A stretch of 11,657 nucleotides of DNA from JBEVEP01 sp040512755 (GTDB taxonomy: Bacteria; Pseudomonadota; Alphaproteobacteria; Rhizobiales; Rhizobiaceae), in NCBI GenBank assembly GCA_040512755.1, contig JBEVEP010000414.1:1-11657 (forward strand), in the 5' to 3' direction. Position 1 is the stretch's first letter. Each line of letters opens with the position of its first letter. Shown in pieces: positions 1-6,693 of this stretch. The notes below the pieces were generated by a model. That model was not told the origin of the DNA and searched no databases. It was given only the letters and a program-made list of their open reading frames with translations. The position numbers and the translations under genes were made by a program.

Positions 1-517
1 CGACGCCTCCGACATCCGGCGAAACAACCATGACGTTGGCGAGTTGCCTGTACTTGGCTTTCACGTCTCGCGCCATCACGGGCACGGAAAACAAATTGTC
101 GGTCGGAATGTCGAAAAAGCCCTGGATCTGTCCGGCATGGAGATCAAGCGTCAAGACGCGGTCAGCGCCAGCGCGTGTGATCATGTTGGCGACCAGCTTG
201 GCTGAAATCGGTGTGCGGCCGGAGGCGCGCCGGTCCTGGCGTGCGTAACCAAAGTAGGGGATCACTGCCGTGATGCGGCGCGCCGAAGAGCGCATAAACG
301 CATCGATCATGATCAGCAGTTCCATAAGGTGATCGTTGGTGGGGAAGGAGGTCGACTGCAGGACGAATACGTCCTCGCCGCGGACATTCTCCTGAATCTC
401 GACGAAAATTTCCTGGTCGGCAAAACGTCTGACGCTGGCTTTTCCGATAGGGATGTTGAGGTAGCGAGCGACAGCCTCAGCCAGCACCCGATTGGAATTG
501 CCCGCGAAAAGTTTCAT
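1..517 (-). CDS. prs: Ribose-phosphate pyrophosphokinase (PRPP synthase), 3' part outside window
   Basis: Transfers the beta,gamma-diphosphate of ATP to ribose 5-phosphate, making PRPP for purine, pyrimidine, histidine, tryptophan and NAD synthesis in the cytosol. The reverse strand from the ATG at 517 reads MKLFAGNSNRVLAEAVARYL, then RFADQEIFVEIQENVRGEDV, FVLQSTSFPTNDHLMELLIM, IPYFGYARQDR (ATP-binding loop), LDLHAGQIQGFF and VSPDVGGV. These are family hallmarks in the expected order over the first ~172 of roughly 310 residues; the PRPP-binding loop and C-terminal half lie beyond position 1. An AGGGAC Shine-Dalgarno sequence sits just before the start codon. The gene follows the lipoprotein gene on the same strand after 130 nt and may have its own promoter there. 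The identification is firm; only the missing end is unknown. Confidence 0.97.
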   Translation of the reverse strand, partial: MKLFAGNSNRVLAEAVARYLNIPIGKASVRRFADQEIFVEIQENVRGEDVFVLQSTSFPTNDHLMELLIMIDAFMRSSARRITAVIPYFGYARQDRRASGRTPISAKLVANMITRAGADRVLTLDLHAGQIQGFFDIPTDNLFSVPVMARDVKAKYRQLANVMVVSPDVGGV

Positions 518-558
518 GCAGTGTCCCTGGCGAGAGCCGCAACCCGGATATGGACGGG

Positions 559-586
559 CTTTTAGCGTCGTCAGCCGCTATTGCAA
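559..586 (-). promoter_or_regulatory. Possible sigma-70-like promoter for prs
   Basis: On the minus strand TTGCAA (581-586) and TAAAAG (559-564) are separated by 16 nt and lie about 40 nt upstream of the prs start codon. Each hexamer matches 4 of 6 consensus positions. The 130-nt gap between the lipoprotein gene and prs is long enough for a promoter, unlike the overlapping junctions further upstream. Weak matches of this kind are common by chance, so this is only a candidate. Confidence 0.3.
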
Positions 587-647
587 GCGCTGATGGCAGG
601 AATCCGTCTTCGTGCCGTCAAAAACGGTTGATGTGACGCAGCGGCGG

Positions 648-1226
648 CTAACCGGCCCGCGTCGAAAGCCAGGCGGCGAGATCGTCGATTGTACGGTCGG
701 CAATGCCTTGCATCGTTTTGTCAGTCACCGACGCCCAGCCCTCACCTTTGGTTGGCGTCTTCTGCTGACCCTGAATGCGGTGCAGGCGATTGCCTGAGGG
801 ATCGAGCACGTCCCACACATAGATCACCGTCGTCTCTCTGCCTTCGGAAATCGCGGAGAAATAGCCTTTCAGCACGTGGGTCGTGGATGCGTCTCCGCTG
901 CCGGCGAGCGCAATGCCGCGTTCGCGAGCCCTTTTCGCGATGTGTTGGGTGAGCGGGGCCGCCGCCTCCACCGTCGTTCCGACGAGCGGCGCGATCTGTA
1001 CGCGGGCATTGGAAACCACCGCAGCGGTCTGACCTGCCGCCGGTTGTCCTGCGGCCGCCCCTTGCCCGGTGGCCGGGCCGGTGATTGACGCCGTGGCGTT
1101 CGCGGCTGGCGAGGCTTGTTGTGGCGGCGTGATGGCCGAGGGGTCGAGTGTCTGCTCGGTGCTGCTGCATCCTGCGACAGCCGATGCGGCAATGCAAAGA
1201 AGGGCCGTAGCGGCTACTCGTTTCAT
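648..1226 (-). CDS. Hypothetical small lipoprotein
   Basis: A 192-aa protein of unknown function. It opens with a classical lipoprotein signal peptide: MKR, a hydrophobic run, and the lipobox V17-A18-G19-C20, so Cys20 should be diacylated by Lgt and become residue 1 of the mature protein. A low-complexity Ala/Pro/Gln/Thr/Gly linker covers roughly residues 32-70, as in many membrane-tethered proteins. A compact domain of about 120 residues follows, including GYFSAISEGRETTVIYVWDV and LDPSGNRLHRIQGQQ, and ends with DRTIDDLAAWLSTR. A GGAG Shine-Dalgarno sequence lies 8 nt before the ATG. It is 47 nt downstream of the M24 gene and probably cotranscribed with it. I recall similar lipoproteins upstream of prs in other rhizobia, but I cannot assign a role. 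The lipoprotein call is strong; the function is unknown. Confidence 0.88.
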   Translation of the reverse strand: MKRVAATALLCIAASAVAGCSSTEQTLDPSAITPPQQASPAANATASITGPATGQGAAAGQPAAGQTAAVVSNARVQIAPLVGTTVEAAAPLTQHIAKRARERGIALAGSGDASTTHVLKGYFSAISEGRETTVIYVWDVLDPSGNRLHRIQGQQKTPTKGEGWASVTDKTMQGIADRTIDDLAAWLSTRAG

Positions 1227-1273
1227 TCCGTCACTCCAAACCCATGCCTGCCGTGCAGTTTACCACAGCGCAT

Positions 1274-2425
1274 TCATTGCACGATCAGGTCGAGATCATG
1301 GCGGGAGAGGGGCTTTGGCTGCGAATCGGTCGTCAGATAGGTGCGCCCGAGCGTCATCGCCGTGTCCGTTTCGGAATCCATGATGATCATGTGCGCAAAC
1401 AGCGTCATGTCGGGCGCGATCGGCTCCGGATTACCTTGATAGAACATCGGCATGTCCATCCAGGACGGCGTGAAGCGTGCTCCCAGTGAATAGCCGCAAG
1501 CGTTCAGCCGGTGTTTGGTAAGCCCCCTCGCTTCCATGATGCGGGCATGCGCGTCGAAAACGTCGCCAAACGTATTGCCGGGGATCATCGCCTTCTCGAC
1601 CGCAAGAAGCGCGGCGCGTGCGGCGTCGTAGAGTTCCTGATGCCGCTTGGACACTTTGCCCGTCAGCACGGTGCGCATCATCGCGGCGTGATAGTGATGA
1701 AAGACGCCTGCCCATTCGAGAGTGAGCTGGTCGTTCTTGTTGAGCTTGCGGCGGCCGGCCTTGTACCGGCAAAGCAATGCGTCCGGTCCTGAGCCGATGA
1801 TGAATTCGTTGGCTGGATAGTCGCCCCCGCCGGCGAAGATCGCACCTTGCATGGCGGCAAGGATCGGGCCCTCGTCCCCGCCCTGCTTGATCAGCGGCAG
1901 CGCCGCGTCGAGTGCGTCGTCCGCGAGGGCGGCAGCCCGTTCCGCTTTCCTGATCTCGGCCGGGCTTTTGAACAGGCGCAGCCGCGAAACGATGCCAGAA
2001 GCATCGGCGATCTGGCCGAAGGTCTGCATCTGCTCGTCAACGCGACGGCCATTGAATGCGGTAAGCCCATGGGTATCATACTCGATGCCGATCCGCGCGC
2101 CGAGCAGGTCGAGCTCGTTCAAGAGGTTGCGCAGATCGACCGCCGGATTGGCGCCTTCGCGGTCCGTCCATACGACGATGTTGTCGATGGTGGAAGTATG
2201 GCGCGCCTGACGCAGGTCGGCAGAACGCGTCAAAAGCACCATCGACCCGTCCGCCTTCACCACAAGGCACTGGAAGAAGCAGAAGCCGAACGTGTCGTAG
2301 CCGGTCAGCCAATACATGCTTTCCTGCGCGAAGAGCAGAACGGCGTCGAGCTTCTTTTCGGCCAATTCGATCATCAGCCGGTCGCGCCGCGCGTCATATT
2401 CCGCACGCTCGAAGTGAAGAGCCAT
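1274..2425 (-). CDS. M24-family (creatinase/Xaa-Pro aminopeptidase-like) protein lacking metal ligands
   Basis: A 383-aa protein with the two-part creatinase/prolidase architecture. The N-terminal domain covers about residues 8-145 (LDAVLLFAQESMYWLTGYDT is typical) and the C-terminal pita-bread domain about 155-380. True M24 metallopeptidases bind two metals through Asp, Asp, His, Glu, Glu. By eye alignment these positions here are Glu237 (in LTLEWAG), Ala248 (in HHYHAAMMRT), Tyr312 (in CGYSLG), His345 (in PDMTLFAHM) and Gly360, and the conserved substrate His is Arg220. This resembles creatinase and ectoine-hydrolase-like members, which cleave C-N bonds without metals, more than aminopeptidases. 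Its ATG overlaps the pgeF stop by one base (TGATG) and a GGAG motif precedes it, so translation is probably coupled. The substrate is unknown; the name 'Xaa-Pro aminopeptidase' would probably be wrong. Confidence 0.9.
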   Translation of the reverse strand: MALHFERAEYDARRDRLMIELAEKKLDAVLLFAQESMYWLTGYDTFGFCFFQCLVVKADGSMVLLTRSADLRQARHTSTIDNIVVWTDREGANPAVDLRNLLNELDLLGARIGIEYDTHGLTAFNGRRVDEQMQTFGQIADASGIVSRLRLFKSPAEIRKAERAAALADDALDAALPLIKQGGDEGPILAAMQGAIFAGGGDYPANEFIIGSGPDALLCRYKAGRRKLNKNDQLTLEWAGVFHHYHAAMMRTVLTGKVSKRHQELYDAARAALLAVEKAMIPGNTFGDVFDAHARIMEARGLTKHRLNACGYSLGARFTPSWMDMPMFYQGNPEPIAPDMTLFAHMIIMDSETDTAMTLGRTYLTTDSQPKPLSRHDLDLIVQ

Positions 2426-3219
2426 CAGTCTTTCTCCAGTGCAATTGCCGAGATCAGCCGCCCGTAGTCGGCTTCCTTACGGTGGGTCGCGCGCCGGTAG
2501 GAATAGAACAGATCCTCCTCGGCATAGGTGCAGCGGCCAACCTGGCTGGCCTGTACGCCGGCCCGCCTGAGACGGTCGACCGTGTAGAGGTTGAGGTCGA
2601 ACATCGCGTGACCGGCATTGGCCGACGGCTGGAAATACCGTTCGTTGTCAGGGTCATCGCTGATGAAGCGCTCCGTGAATTCAGCGCCGACTTCGTAGTT
2701 TGCCTGACTGATCGAGGGGCCAAGCACCGCCGCGATGCGGTCCCGCTTCGCCCCCAATCCTTCCATGGCCGTGATCGTATTTTCCAGGACGCCTCCCAGA
2801 GCTCCCTTCCAGCCGGCGTGGGCTGCGCCGATGACGCGTGCCTGTGGATCAGCAAAGAACACCGGGCCGCAATCGGCCGTCGAGACGCCGAGGGCAAGTC
2901 CCGGCCGGTCTGTCACCATGGCGTCGGCTTGGGGACGCGAGGCTGAAAAAGCTTCGCGCACGACGATCACGTCCGGTGAGTGGATCTGGTAGACCGACAG
3001 CAGGAACTCCGGCTCCACCTGCATCCAGCTCGCCACGCGGCGGCGATTCTCGGCCACTTTTTCCTGATCGTCCTTGGAACCGACCCCAGTGTTGAGACCT
3101 CGGTAGATGCCCTCCGAGACGCCGCCGGTACGCGTAAAGAAGCCGTGGCGAATGCCGGCTCGCGTGGCTTTTTCAAACATCGGAGACCGGATCGGCTCCG
3201 GCTTTGTCTGCGTAAGCAT
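2425..3219 (-). CDS. pgeF: Peptidoglycan editing factor PgeF (YfiH/laccase-domain)
   Basis: A 264-aa member of the YfiH/DUF152 family. In E. coli this enzyme keeps L-Ala in the first position of peptidoglycan stem peptides by cleaving wrongly built UDP-MurNAc-L-Ser; family members were earlier called polyphenol oxidases. Signature segments appear in order: GFFTRTGGVSEGIYRGLNTG, QIHSPDVIVV, GVSTADCGPVFF, GAAHAGWKG and GPSISQANYEVG. The metal-binding His of QIHSP, Cys of ADCGP and His of AAHAGWKG are all present. The start at 3219 has an AAGG motif 6 nt upstream; a later Met (MFEK, residue 14) is possible but has less support. The gene lies 102 nt downstream of the methyltransferase gene on the same strand and overlaps the M24 gene by one base. 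Family assignment is firm; the exact activity is taken from E. coli. Confidence 0.95.
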   Translation of the reverse strand: MLTQTKPEPIRSPMFEKATRAGIRHGFFTRTGGVSEGIYRGLNTGVGSKDDQEKVAENRRRVASWMQVEPEFLLSVYQIHSPDVIVVREAFSASRPQADAMVTDRPGLALGVSTADCGPVFFADPQARVIGAAHAGWKGALGGVLENTITAMEGLGAKRDRIAAVLGPSISQANYEVGAEFTERFISDDPDNERYFQPSANAGHAMFDLNLYTVDRLRRAGVQASQVGRCTYAEEDLFYSYRRATHRKEADYGRLISAIALEKD

Positions 3220-3321
3220 GGTTGCCTTGTCTTTGCCGGGACGGGATTCGTCAAGGCGTTTTCGCCGACATGAGCCTGACCCGATGGGGAGGCCGGACAG
3301 TGCGGCAGGGCAGGAGCCAAG

Positions 3322-4410
3322 TCAATCCGATTGCCCAAAGGGCGGCAGTGCGATGCCCTTGGGAGTCACTGCTAACGCCCTGAACAGGGTTCCCATCTGG
3401 TCCGGCCCGGCCAGGCGTTCAACCTCGCTTTGCAGCCGCTCGCGTGTTGCCTCGTCGGCATTGGCGCCCAGCCTGCCGGCACGTTCGAGAAGGCCCATGC
3501 CGAGCAGGAATTCTCCCTGGTTCATCAGATTCGCCTTCAAACCTTGCCGGCGCGCAGCATGGCCAAGCGCGGAAAAATCCACATGCGCCGTGAGGTCAGC
3601 CAAACCGGGATTGGCCAGCACGTCCTCGTAGCTATGCTTCCTCAGCGCCTGTAGCGTGTCGCCGATGGCTGGCTCGGCGTAGCCATAGTCAAAGAACAAA
3701 CCTGCGCCGCCGTTTTTGGCGATGCGCGCCGCAATCGTTTCCATCAGCGCGGTTCGCGCCGGAGCGAATTCCACGATCGCTCCTTCGGGTGCGGTCTGAC
3801 TATCGTTGGGCAGGAGCGCCGTGTCGGCGGCGCCTGCTGTCGCGACGAAGGTCAGTCCGCCCGCATGGTCAAGCCCGACCGCTCGCTCGCGCCAACTCCC
3901 CTCCGATTTGACGAACTGCCTGATCGGGATTGCGTCAAAGAGTTCATTACCGACGATGATCAGAGACGATTCGGGCAGCGTATCGACAGTCTCGTGCCAA
4001 TTGATCCGTGCCGATGTCCCGTGAAGCGTCTTCTTCTGGATGCCGGCAAGCCGCGCGCTGGCTTCGATCATCGCGAAGTCGGCGCGCGCCATCAGTGCAG
4101 GGTCGAGTTGAGCGAGCGTCCGCAGGACATCCTTCATCAGCGTGCCGCGGCCAGGGCCGATCTCCGCGAAGGTCACCTGCGATGGACGGCCGACCGCTTC
4201 CCATGCGATTCGCAGCCATACGGCGACCAGTTCGCCGAACATCTGGCTGACCTCCGGCGCGGTAATGAAATCGCCGCTGCGGCCGAACGGCTCGCGGGTT
4301 GTATAGTAACCGGCTTCCGGGTCGAAGAGGCAGATCGCCATATACTGGCTGATGGGAAGCGGTTCAGCGGCCTCGATGAGGCCGGCGATGCGCTTGGAAA
4401 GCCGCGTCAT
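3322..4410 (-). CDS. MidA/NDUFAF7-family SAM-dependent methyltransferase
   Basis: A 362-aa class I methyltransferase of the DUF185/COG1565 family. The mitochondrial homologue NDUFAF7 (MidA) methylates an arginine of the 49-kDa complex I subunit during assembly; the bacterial target is not established. Family blocks include GDFITAPEVSQMFGE at about residues 46-60, the SAM-binding motif FAEIGPGRGTLM at 81-92, IIVGNELFDAIP, GLFFDYGY, and DLTAHVDFSALG near the C-terminus. The length is normal for the family. Its ATG overlaps the lgt stop codon by 4 nt (ATGA), so the two are almost surely one transcript with coupled translation. Family membership is strong. A link to respiratory complex I is inference from the mitochondrial homologue and is not shown by anything nearby. 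Confidence 0.93.
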   Translation of the reverse strand: MTRLSKRIAGLIEAAEPLPISQYMAICLFDPEAGYYTTREPFGRSGDFITAPEVSQMFGELVAVWLRIAWEAVGRPSQVTFAEIGPGRGTLMKDVLRTLAQLDPALMARADFAMIEASARLAGIQKKTLHGTSARINWHETVDTLPESSLIIVGNELFDAIPIRQFVKSEGSWRERAVGLDHAGGLTFVATAGAADTALLPNDSQTAPEGAIVEFAPARTALMETIAARIAKNGGAGLFFDYGYAEPAIGDTLQALRKHSYEDVLANPGLADLTAHVDFSALGHAARRQGLKANLMNQGEFLLGMGLLERAGRLGANADEATRERLQSEVERLAGPDQMGTLFRALAVTPKGIALPPFGQSD

Positions 4411-5258
4411 GCTGCTACATGTTTCGCGCTCGGCCTTGCCGTCGCCATCGCCCAGAGGCCAATCAGCACCATCGGCAGCGAAAGCACCATGCCCATGGTC
4501 AGCCAGCCGCCGAACAGATAGCCGATTTGCGCATCCGGCTCCCGGAAGAACTCGACGAAAATGCGCGACAGTCCATATCCGGTGACGAACGCGCCGGCGA
4601 CGAAGCCAGGGGATTTCAGCTTCAGGAATGCATGAGTCAGCAGGCGCAGCAATACGAAGAGTACGAGACCTTCGAGGGCTGCTTCATAGAGTTGGCTCGG
4701 ATGGCGGAGGAAAGGTCCACCGGTGGGGAACATCACCGCCCATGGCACATCGGTGACGCGGCCCCAGAGTTCGGAGTTGATGAAGTTGGCGCAGCGAACA
4801 AGCCCGAGCGCGACCGGCGCGCCCGCCGCCACGACGTCGAACAGTGTCCAAACGTTGATGCCGCGTGAGCGCGCGAAAAGGATTATCGCGAGAGCGGTTC
4901 CGGCAAAGCCGCCGTGGAATGACATTCCACCCTGCCACACGGCGAAGATGTCGAGCGGGTTCGTCAGGTAGCGCTGGAAGTCGTAGAACAGGATGTAGCC
5001 TAATCGGCCGCCCACGACGACGCCGATTGCCGCCCATACGATGAAGTCGTCCAGGTCTTCCGGCTTCATGGGCGACGCGCCCTCCGGCCAAAGCCGGGCA
5101 TTGCGCAACAGCCGCTTGGCGTACCACCAGGTAAAGAGAATGCCGACGATATAGCCAAGGCCGTACCAGTGGATCGCCACCGGACCGATGCTTACGATTA
5201 CTGGATCGATGTTCGGGAAAGCAATGGCTGCCAGCGGCAAAGCGAGATAGTCAATCAA
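4407..5258 (-). CDS. lgt: Prolipoprotein diacylglyceryl transferase Lgt
   Basis: An inner-membrane enzyme that transfers diacylglycerol from phosphatidylglycerol to the lipobox cysteine of prolipoproteins, the first step of lipoprotein maturation. The 283-aa product has seven or so hydrophobic segments and the Lgt hallmarks: GPVAIHWYGLGY, VGGRLGYILFYD, MSFHGGFAG (essential-type His, about residue 115), RCANFINSELWGR (the N-x-x-N-x-E-x-x-G-R signature), RHPSQLYEA and GLSRIFVEFFREPDAQ. The best start is a TTG at 5258 with GAGG 8 nt upstream; no ATG exists nearby in frame, and the first transmembrane segment would be lost with a much later start. It heads the minus-strand run and overlaps the next gene by 4 nt. 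A likely substrate, the lipoprotein at 648-1226, lies in the same run. Confidence 0.97.
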   Translation of the reverse strand: MIDYLALPLAAIAFPNIDPVIVSIGPVAIHWYGLGYIVGILFTWWYAKRLLRNARLWPEGASPMKPEDLDDFIVWAAIGVVVGGRLGYILFYDFQRYLTNPLDIFAVWQGGMSFHGGFAGTALAIILFARSRGINVWTLFDVVAAGAPVALGLVRCANFINSELWGRVTDVPWAVMFPTGGPFLRHPSQLYEAALEGLVLFVLLRLLTHAFLKLKSPGFVAGAFVTGYGLSRIFVEFFREPDAQIGYLFGGWLTMGMVLSLPMVLIGLWAMATARPSAKHVAA

Positions 5259-5291
5259 GGTCCGAGCCTCTGCAGGTCTGTGTCGGCGCGG

Positions 5292-5320
5292 ACCATGCGG
5301 TACGGCCTCTGCCGGGTCAA
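5292..5320 (-). promoter_or_regulatory. Possible promoter for the lgt run
   Basis: On the minus strand a good -35 hexamer TTGACC (5315-5320) is followed after 17 nt by a poor -10 hexamer CATGGT (5292-5297), about 34 nt upstream of the lgt start. If it is real, lgt does not depend on the toxin-antitoxin promoter. The -10 matches only 3 of 6 positions, so support is weak. Confidence 0.25.
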
Positions 5321-5352
5321 GACGCGCTTCGTAGGGCGACGGAAACGAAACG

Positions 5353-5652
5353 TCAGCCTTCAGGAAACAAAAGTGTTTCGTAGTCCACCGCGCCGTGGAG
5401 AACGTGCAGGATTTCTACCGCGCCGGCGCTGACACGGTAGAAAATAAGGTAGCTGCCATGCACGCAGCGGCGGATGCCGTGCTCTTCGTAGCCTCCGACG
5501 AGCGGGCAGGCACGCGGCATCGCGCCAAGATTTTGACAGCGCGAATAGAGTTCATCCAGGAATATATTGGCTCTTGCCGGACTGTGCTTTTTTATATTGA
5601 TACCGATGTGGAATAGGTCGGCCCATGCGACTTCCGAGATGACAACCCTCAT
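5353..5652 (-). CDS. parE: RelE/ParE-family toxin
   Basis: A 99-aa toxin-like protein. It begins with a short beta strand (MRVVISEVAWADL) and then has a two-helix segment (IGINIKKHSPARANIFLDELYSRC). It continues with PRACPLVGGYEEHGIRRCVHGSYLIFYRV and finishes with VEILHVLHGAVDYETLL. This is the fold pattern and length of ParE/RelE toxins, and the R-R-x-x-x-G-S-Y-L-I-F-Y-R stretch is typical of the ParE branch. Known ParE toxins inhibit DNA gyrase, while RelE toxins cleave mRNA on the ribosome; the sequence alone favours ParE. It overlaps the upstream antitoxin gene by 4 nt (ATGA), the usual antitoxin-first order. It ends 94 nt before lgt. Toxicity and target are inferred from family membership. 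Confidence 0.9.
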   Translation of the reverse strand: MRVVISEVAWADLFHIGINIKKHSPARANIFLDELYSRCQNLGAMPRACPLVGGYEEHGIRRCVHGSYLIFYRVSAGAVEILHVLHGAVDYETLLFPEG

Positions 5653-5906
5653 TCGTCGCCGCTCTGCACTCCCAGGCGCGACCGCAATCGCGCGAACGCC
5701 TCGTCGATCGGAATCACACGCCCAGCCTCTGCGTCCGCGATGCCGCGGGCAATCGCCAAGTCCAGCGCCTCCAGCCTTTTTTCGCGCTCCTGCACAAGGC
5801 GAAGACCCTCGCGCAGGACTTCGCTCTTCGAATTGTAGCGACCCTTGTGGACGAGTTGGGAAACATAGTCTTCCAGCAGGGGGCCCAGATCGGCGCTAAT
5901 AGGCAT
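5649..5906 (-). CDS. parD: ParD-like ribbon-helix-helix antitoxin
   Basis: An 85-aa protein with an N-terminal ribbon-helix-helix DNA-binding domain (about residues 1-42; GRYNSKSEVLREGLRLV is the characteristic helix-turn-helix part). A charged C-terminal tail (about 43-85) would wrap around the toxin. This is the normal size and layout of ParD/CC2985-type antitoxins. It should neutralise the overlapping ParE-like toxin and repress its own operon as a dimer. An AGAGGA Shine-Dalgarno sequence lies 8 nt before the ATG. A 23-nt AT-rich palindromic region starts about 29 nt upstream, a likely operator. The pair sits between two conserved housekeeping genes and looks acquired. Confidence 0.92.
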   Translation of the reverse strand: MPISADLGPLLEDYVSQLVHKGRYNSKSEVLREGLRLVQEREKRLEALDLAIARGIADAEAGRVIPIDEAFARLRSRLGVQSGDE

Positions 5907-5934
5907 GACGCGTTCCTCTCAGTCCTGCACAGCG

Positions 5935-5957
5935 TAGATAATCTAATAACTATTATC
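5935..5957. promoter_or_regulatory. AT-rich dyad, likely ParD operator/promoter region
   Basis: Two perfect inverted repeats overlap here: TAGAT-A-ATCTA (5935-5945) and TAATA-AC-TATTA (5944-5955). A wider pair GATAAT (5937-5942) / ATTATC (5952-5957) encloses them. The run is strikingly AT-rich against the GC-rich surroundings and lies 29-51 nt upstream of the antitoxin start. Autoregulation by binding palindromes at their own promoter is the rule for ParD proteins. It may also influence the divergent ubiK-like gene, whose start is about 100 nt away. Confidence 0.6.
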
Positions 5958-6055
5958 AATCCTCGCAAAACGGACCCCCTTTCCCGCGGCGGCTCATCCG
6001 CCTTGCATTCTTCTTTCGGTGCCACTACCTCGAATGAAACATATGAGGTTTTGCC

Positions 6056-6379
6056 ATGCCGACCGGACCCAACCGCATTCTCGATGAATTCGCCAAGCTT
6101 GTGACCGATGCCGCTGGGGCAGCTCAGGGCGTGCGCCGCGAGGTCGAGACCGCTTTCAAGTCGCAAGCTGAACGCCTGCTCAACTCGATGGAGATCGTGC
6201 AGCGCGAGGAGTTCGAAGCGGTCCGGGAAATGGCGCTCAAGGCTCGCGCCGAGAACAAGAAGCTGGAGGCACGGATTGCCGAGCTTGAGGCAAGGCTGTC
6301 GATGACGCAGGGTGAAGAGCTGTCTGCGGCCGCCGGCGCCGCATCGAAACGATCAGCAAAGCCCTCTCCAAAAAAATAA
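6056..6379 (+). CDS. ubiK: UbiK-like accessory factor (BMFP domain, DUF526)
   Basis: A 107-aa protein of the BMFP/YqiC family. In enterobacteria UbiK helps aerobic ubiquinone biosynthesis by binding the lipid-carrier protein UbiJ; Brucella BMFP was described as membrane-fusogenic. The N-terminal part (residues 1-45: NRILDEFAKLVTDAAGAAQG and following) is an amphipathic helix. Residues about 50-83 (VQREEFEAVREMALKARAEN, KKLEARIAELEARL) form a heptad coiled coil, and the tail is Ala/Ser/Lys-rich and disordered. A TGAGG Shine-Dalgarno sequence is 7-8 nt upstream of the ATG. It is divergent from the parDE pair and, without that pair, would be divergent from lgt, an order I recall from other rhizobia. 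Family assignment is good; the ubiquinone role in this organism is inferred. Confidence 0.9.
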   Translation: MPTGPNRILDEFAKLVTDAAGAAQGVRREVETAFKSQAERLLNSMEIVQREEFEAVREMALKARAENKKLEARIAELEARLSMTQGEELSAAAGAASKRSAKPSPKK

Positions 6380-6693
6380 TTGCGCGGGGTTTGTGAAGCG
6401 GGCCTGAGTCAAAAAATGCTTTGCCGTGAATCCCTTACCCGGCTTGCATGAATCTTTGCGACAGGTTCTGTCCACACCCCTCGAATGCCGTGTCGAAAAA
6501 AGGGCTGGCGCGTTAACTCCGCATCAATACACTGAATTTGTTGCATGATTCGGGGACGGGTCATGCGCCGGGCAGTGGGGTTCCGGCTAGGGGATGTCGT
6601 GCTACCTCCTGCCCGCCGCTTGAGTTTCGATTGTGTCGTGTGCCCTCCCGGGAGCGGGCGGTGGCGCTCCCAGAACGACAGGACGCATTTTTC
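6380..6693 (+). promoter_or_regulatory. 314-nt intergenic region with GANTC cluster and CtrA-like box
   Basis: No gene was found here. Four GANTC sites, the target of the alphaproteobacterial methyltransferase CcrM, lie at 6406-6410, 6428-6432, 6450-6454 and 6547-6551. A near-consensus CtrA box, TTAA-N7-TCAA (consensus TTAA-N7-TTAA), is at 6513-6527. A hairpin with 7-bp arms (GGGAGCG 6650-6656, CGCTCCC 6665-6671, 8-nt loop) lies in the presumed leader of the YbjN-domain gene. The site strings are directly visible; that they regulate the downstream gene is inference. Confidence 0.4.

Noticed and set aside
6650..6671. GGGAGCG/CGCTCCC hairpin in the YbjN leader as an attenuator or riboswitch
   Set aside because: It is a single short stem in GC-rich DNA with no known riboswitch features; noted only within the intergenic entry.
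6538..6693. N-terminal extension of the YbjN-domain protein
   Set aside because: The extension is Arg/Cys/Pro-rich with no family resemblance, while the domain starts right after the ATG at 6694.
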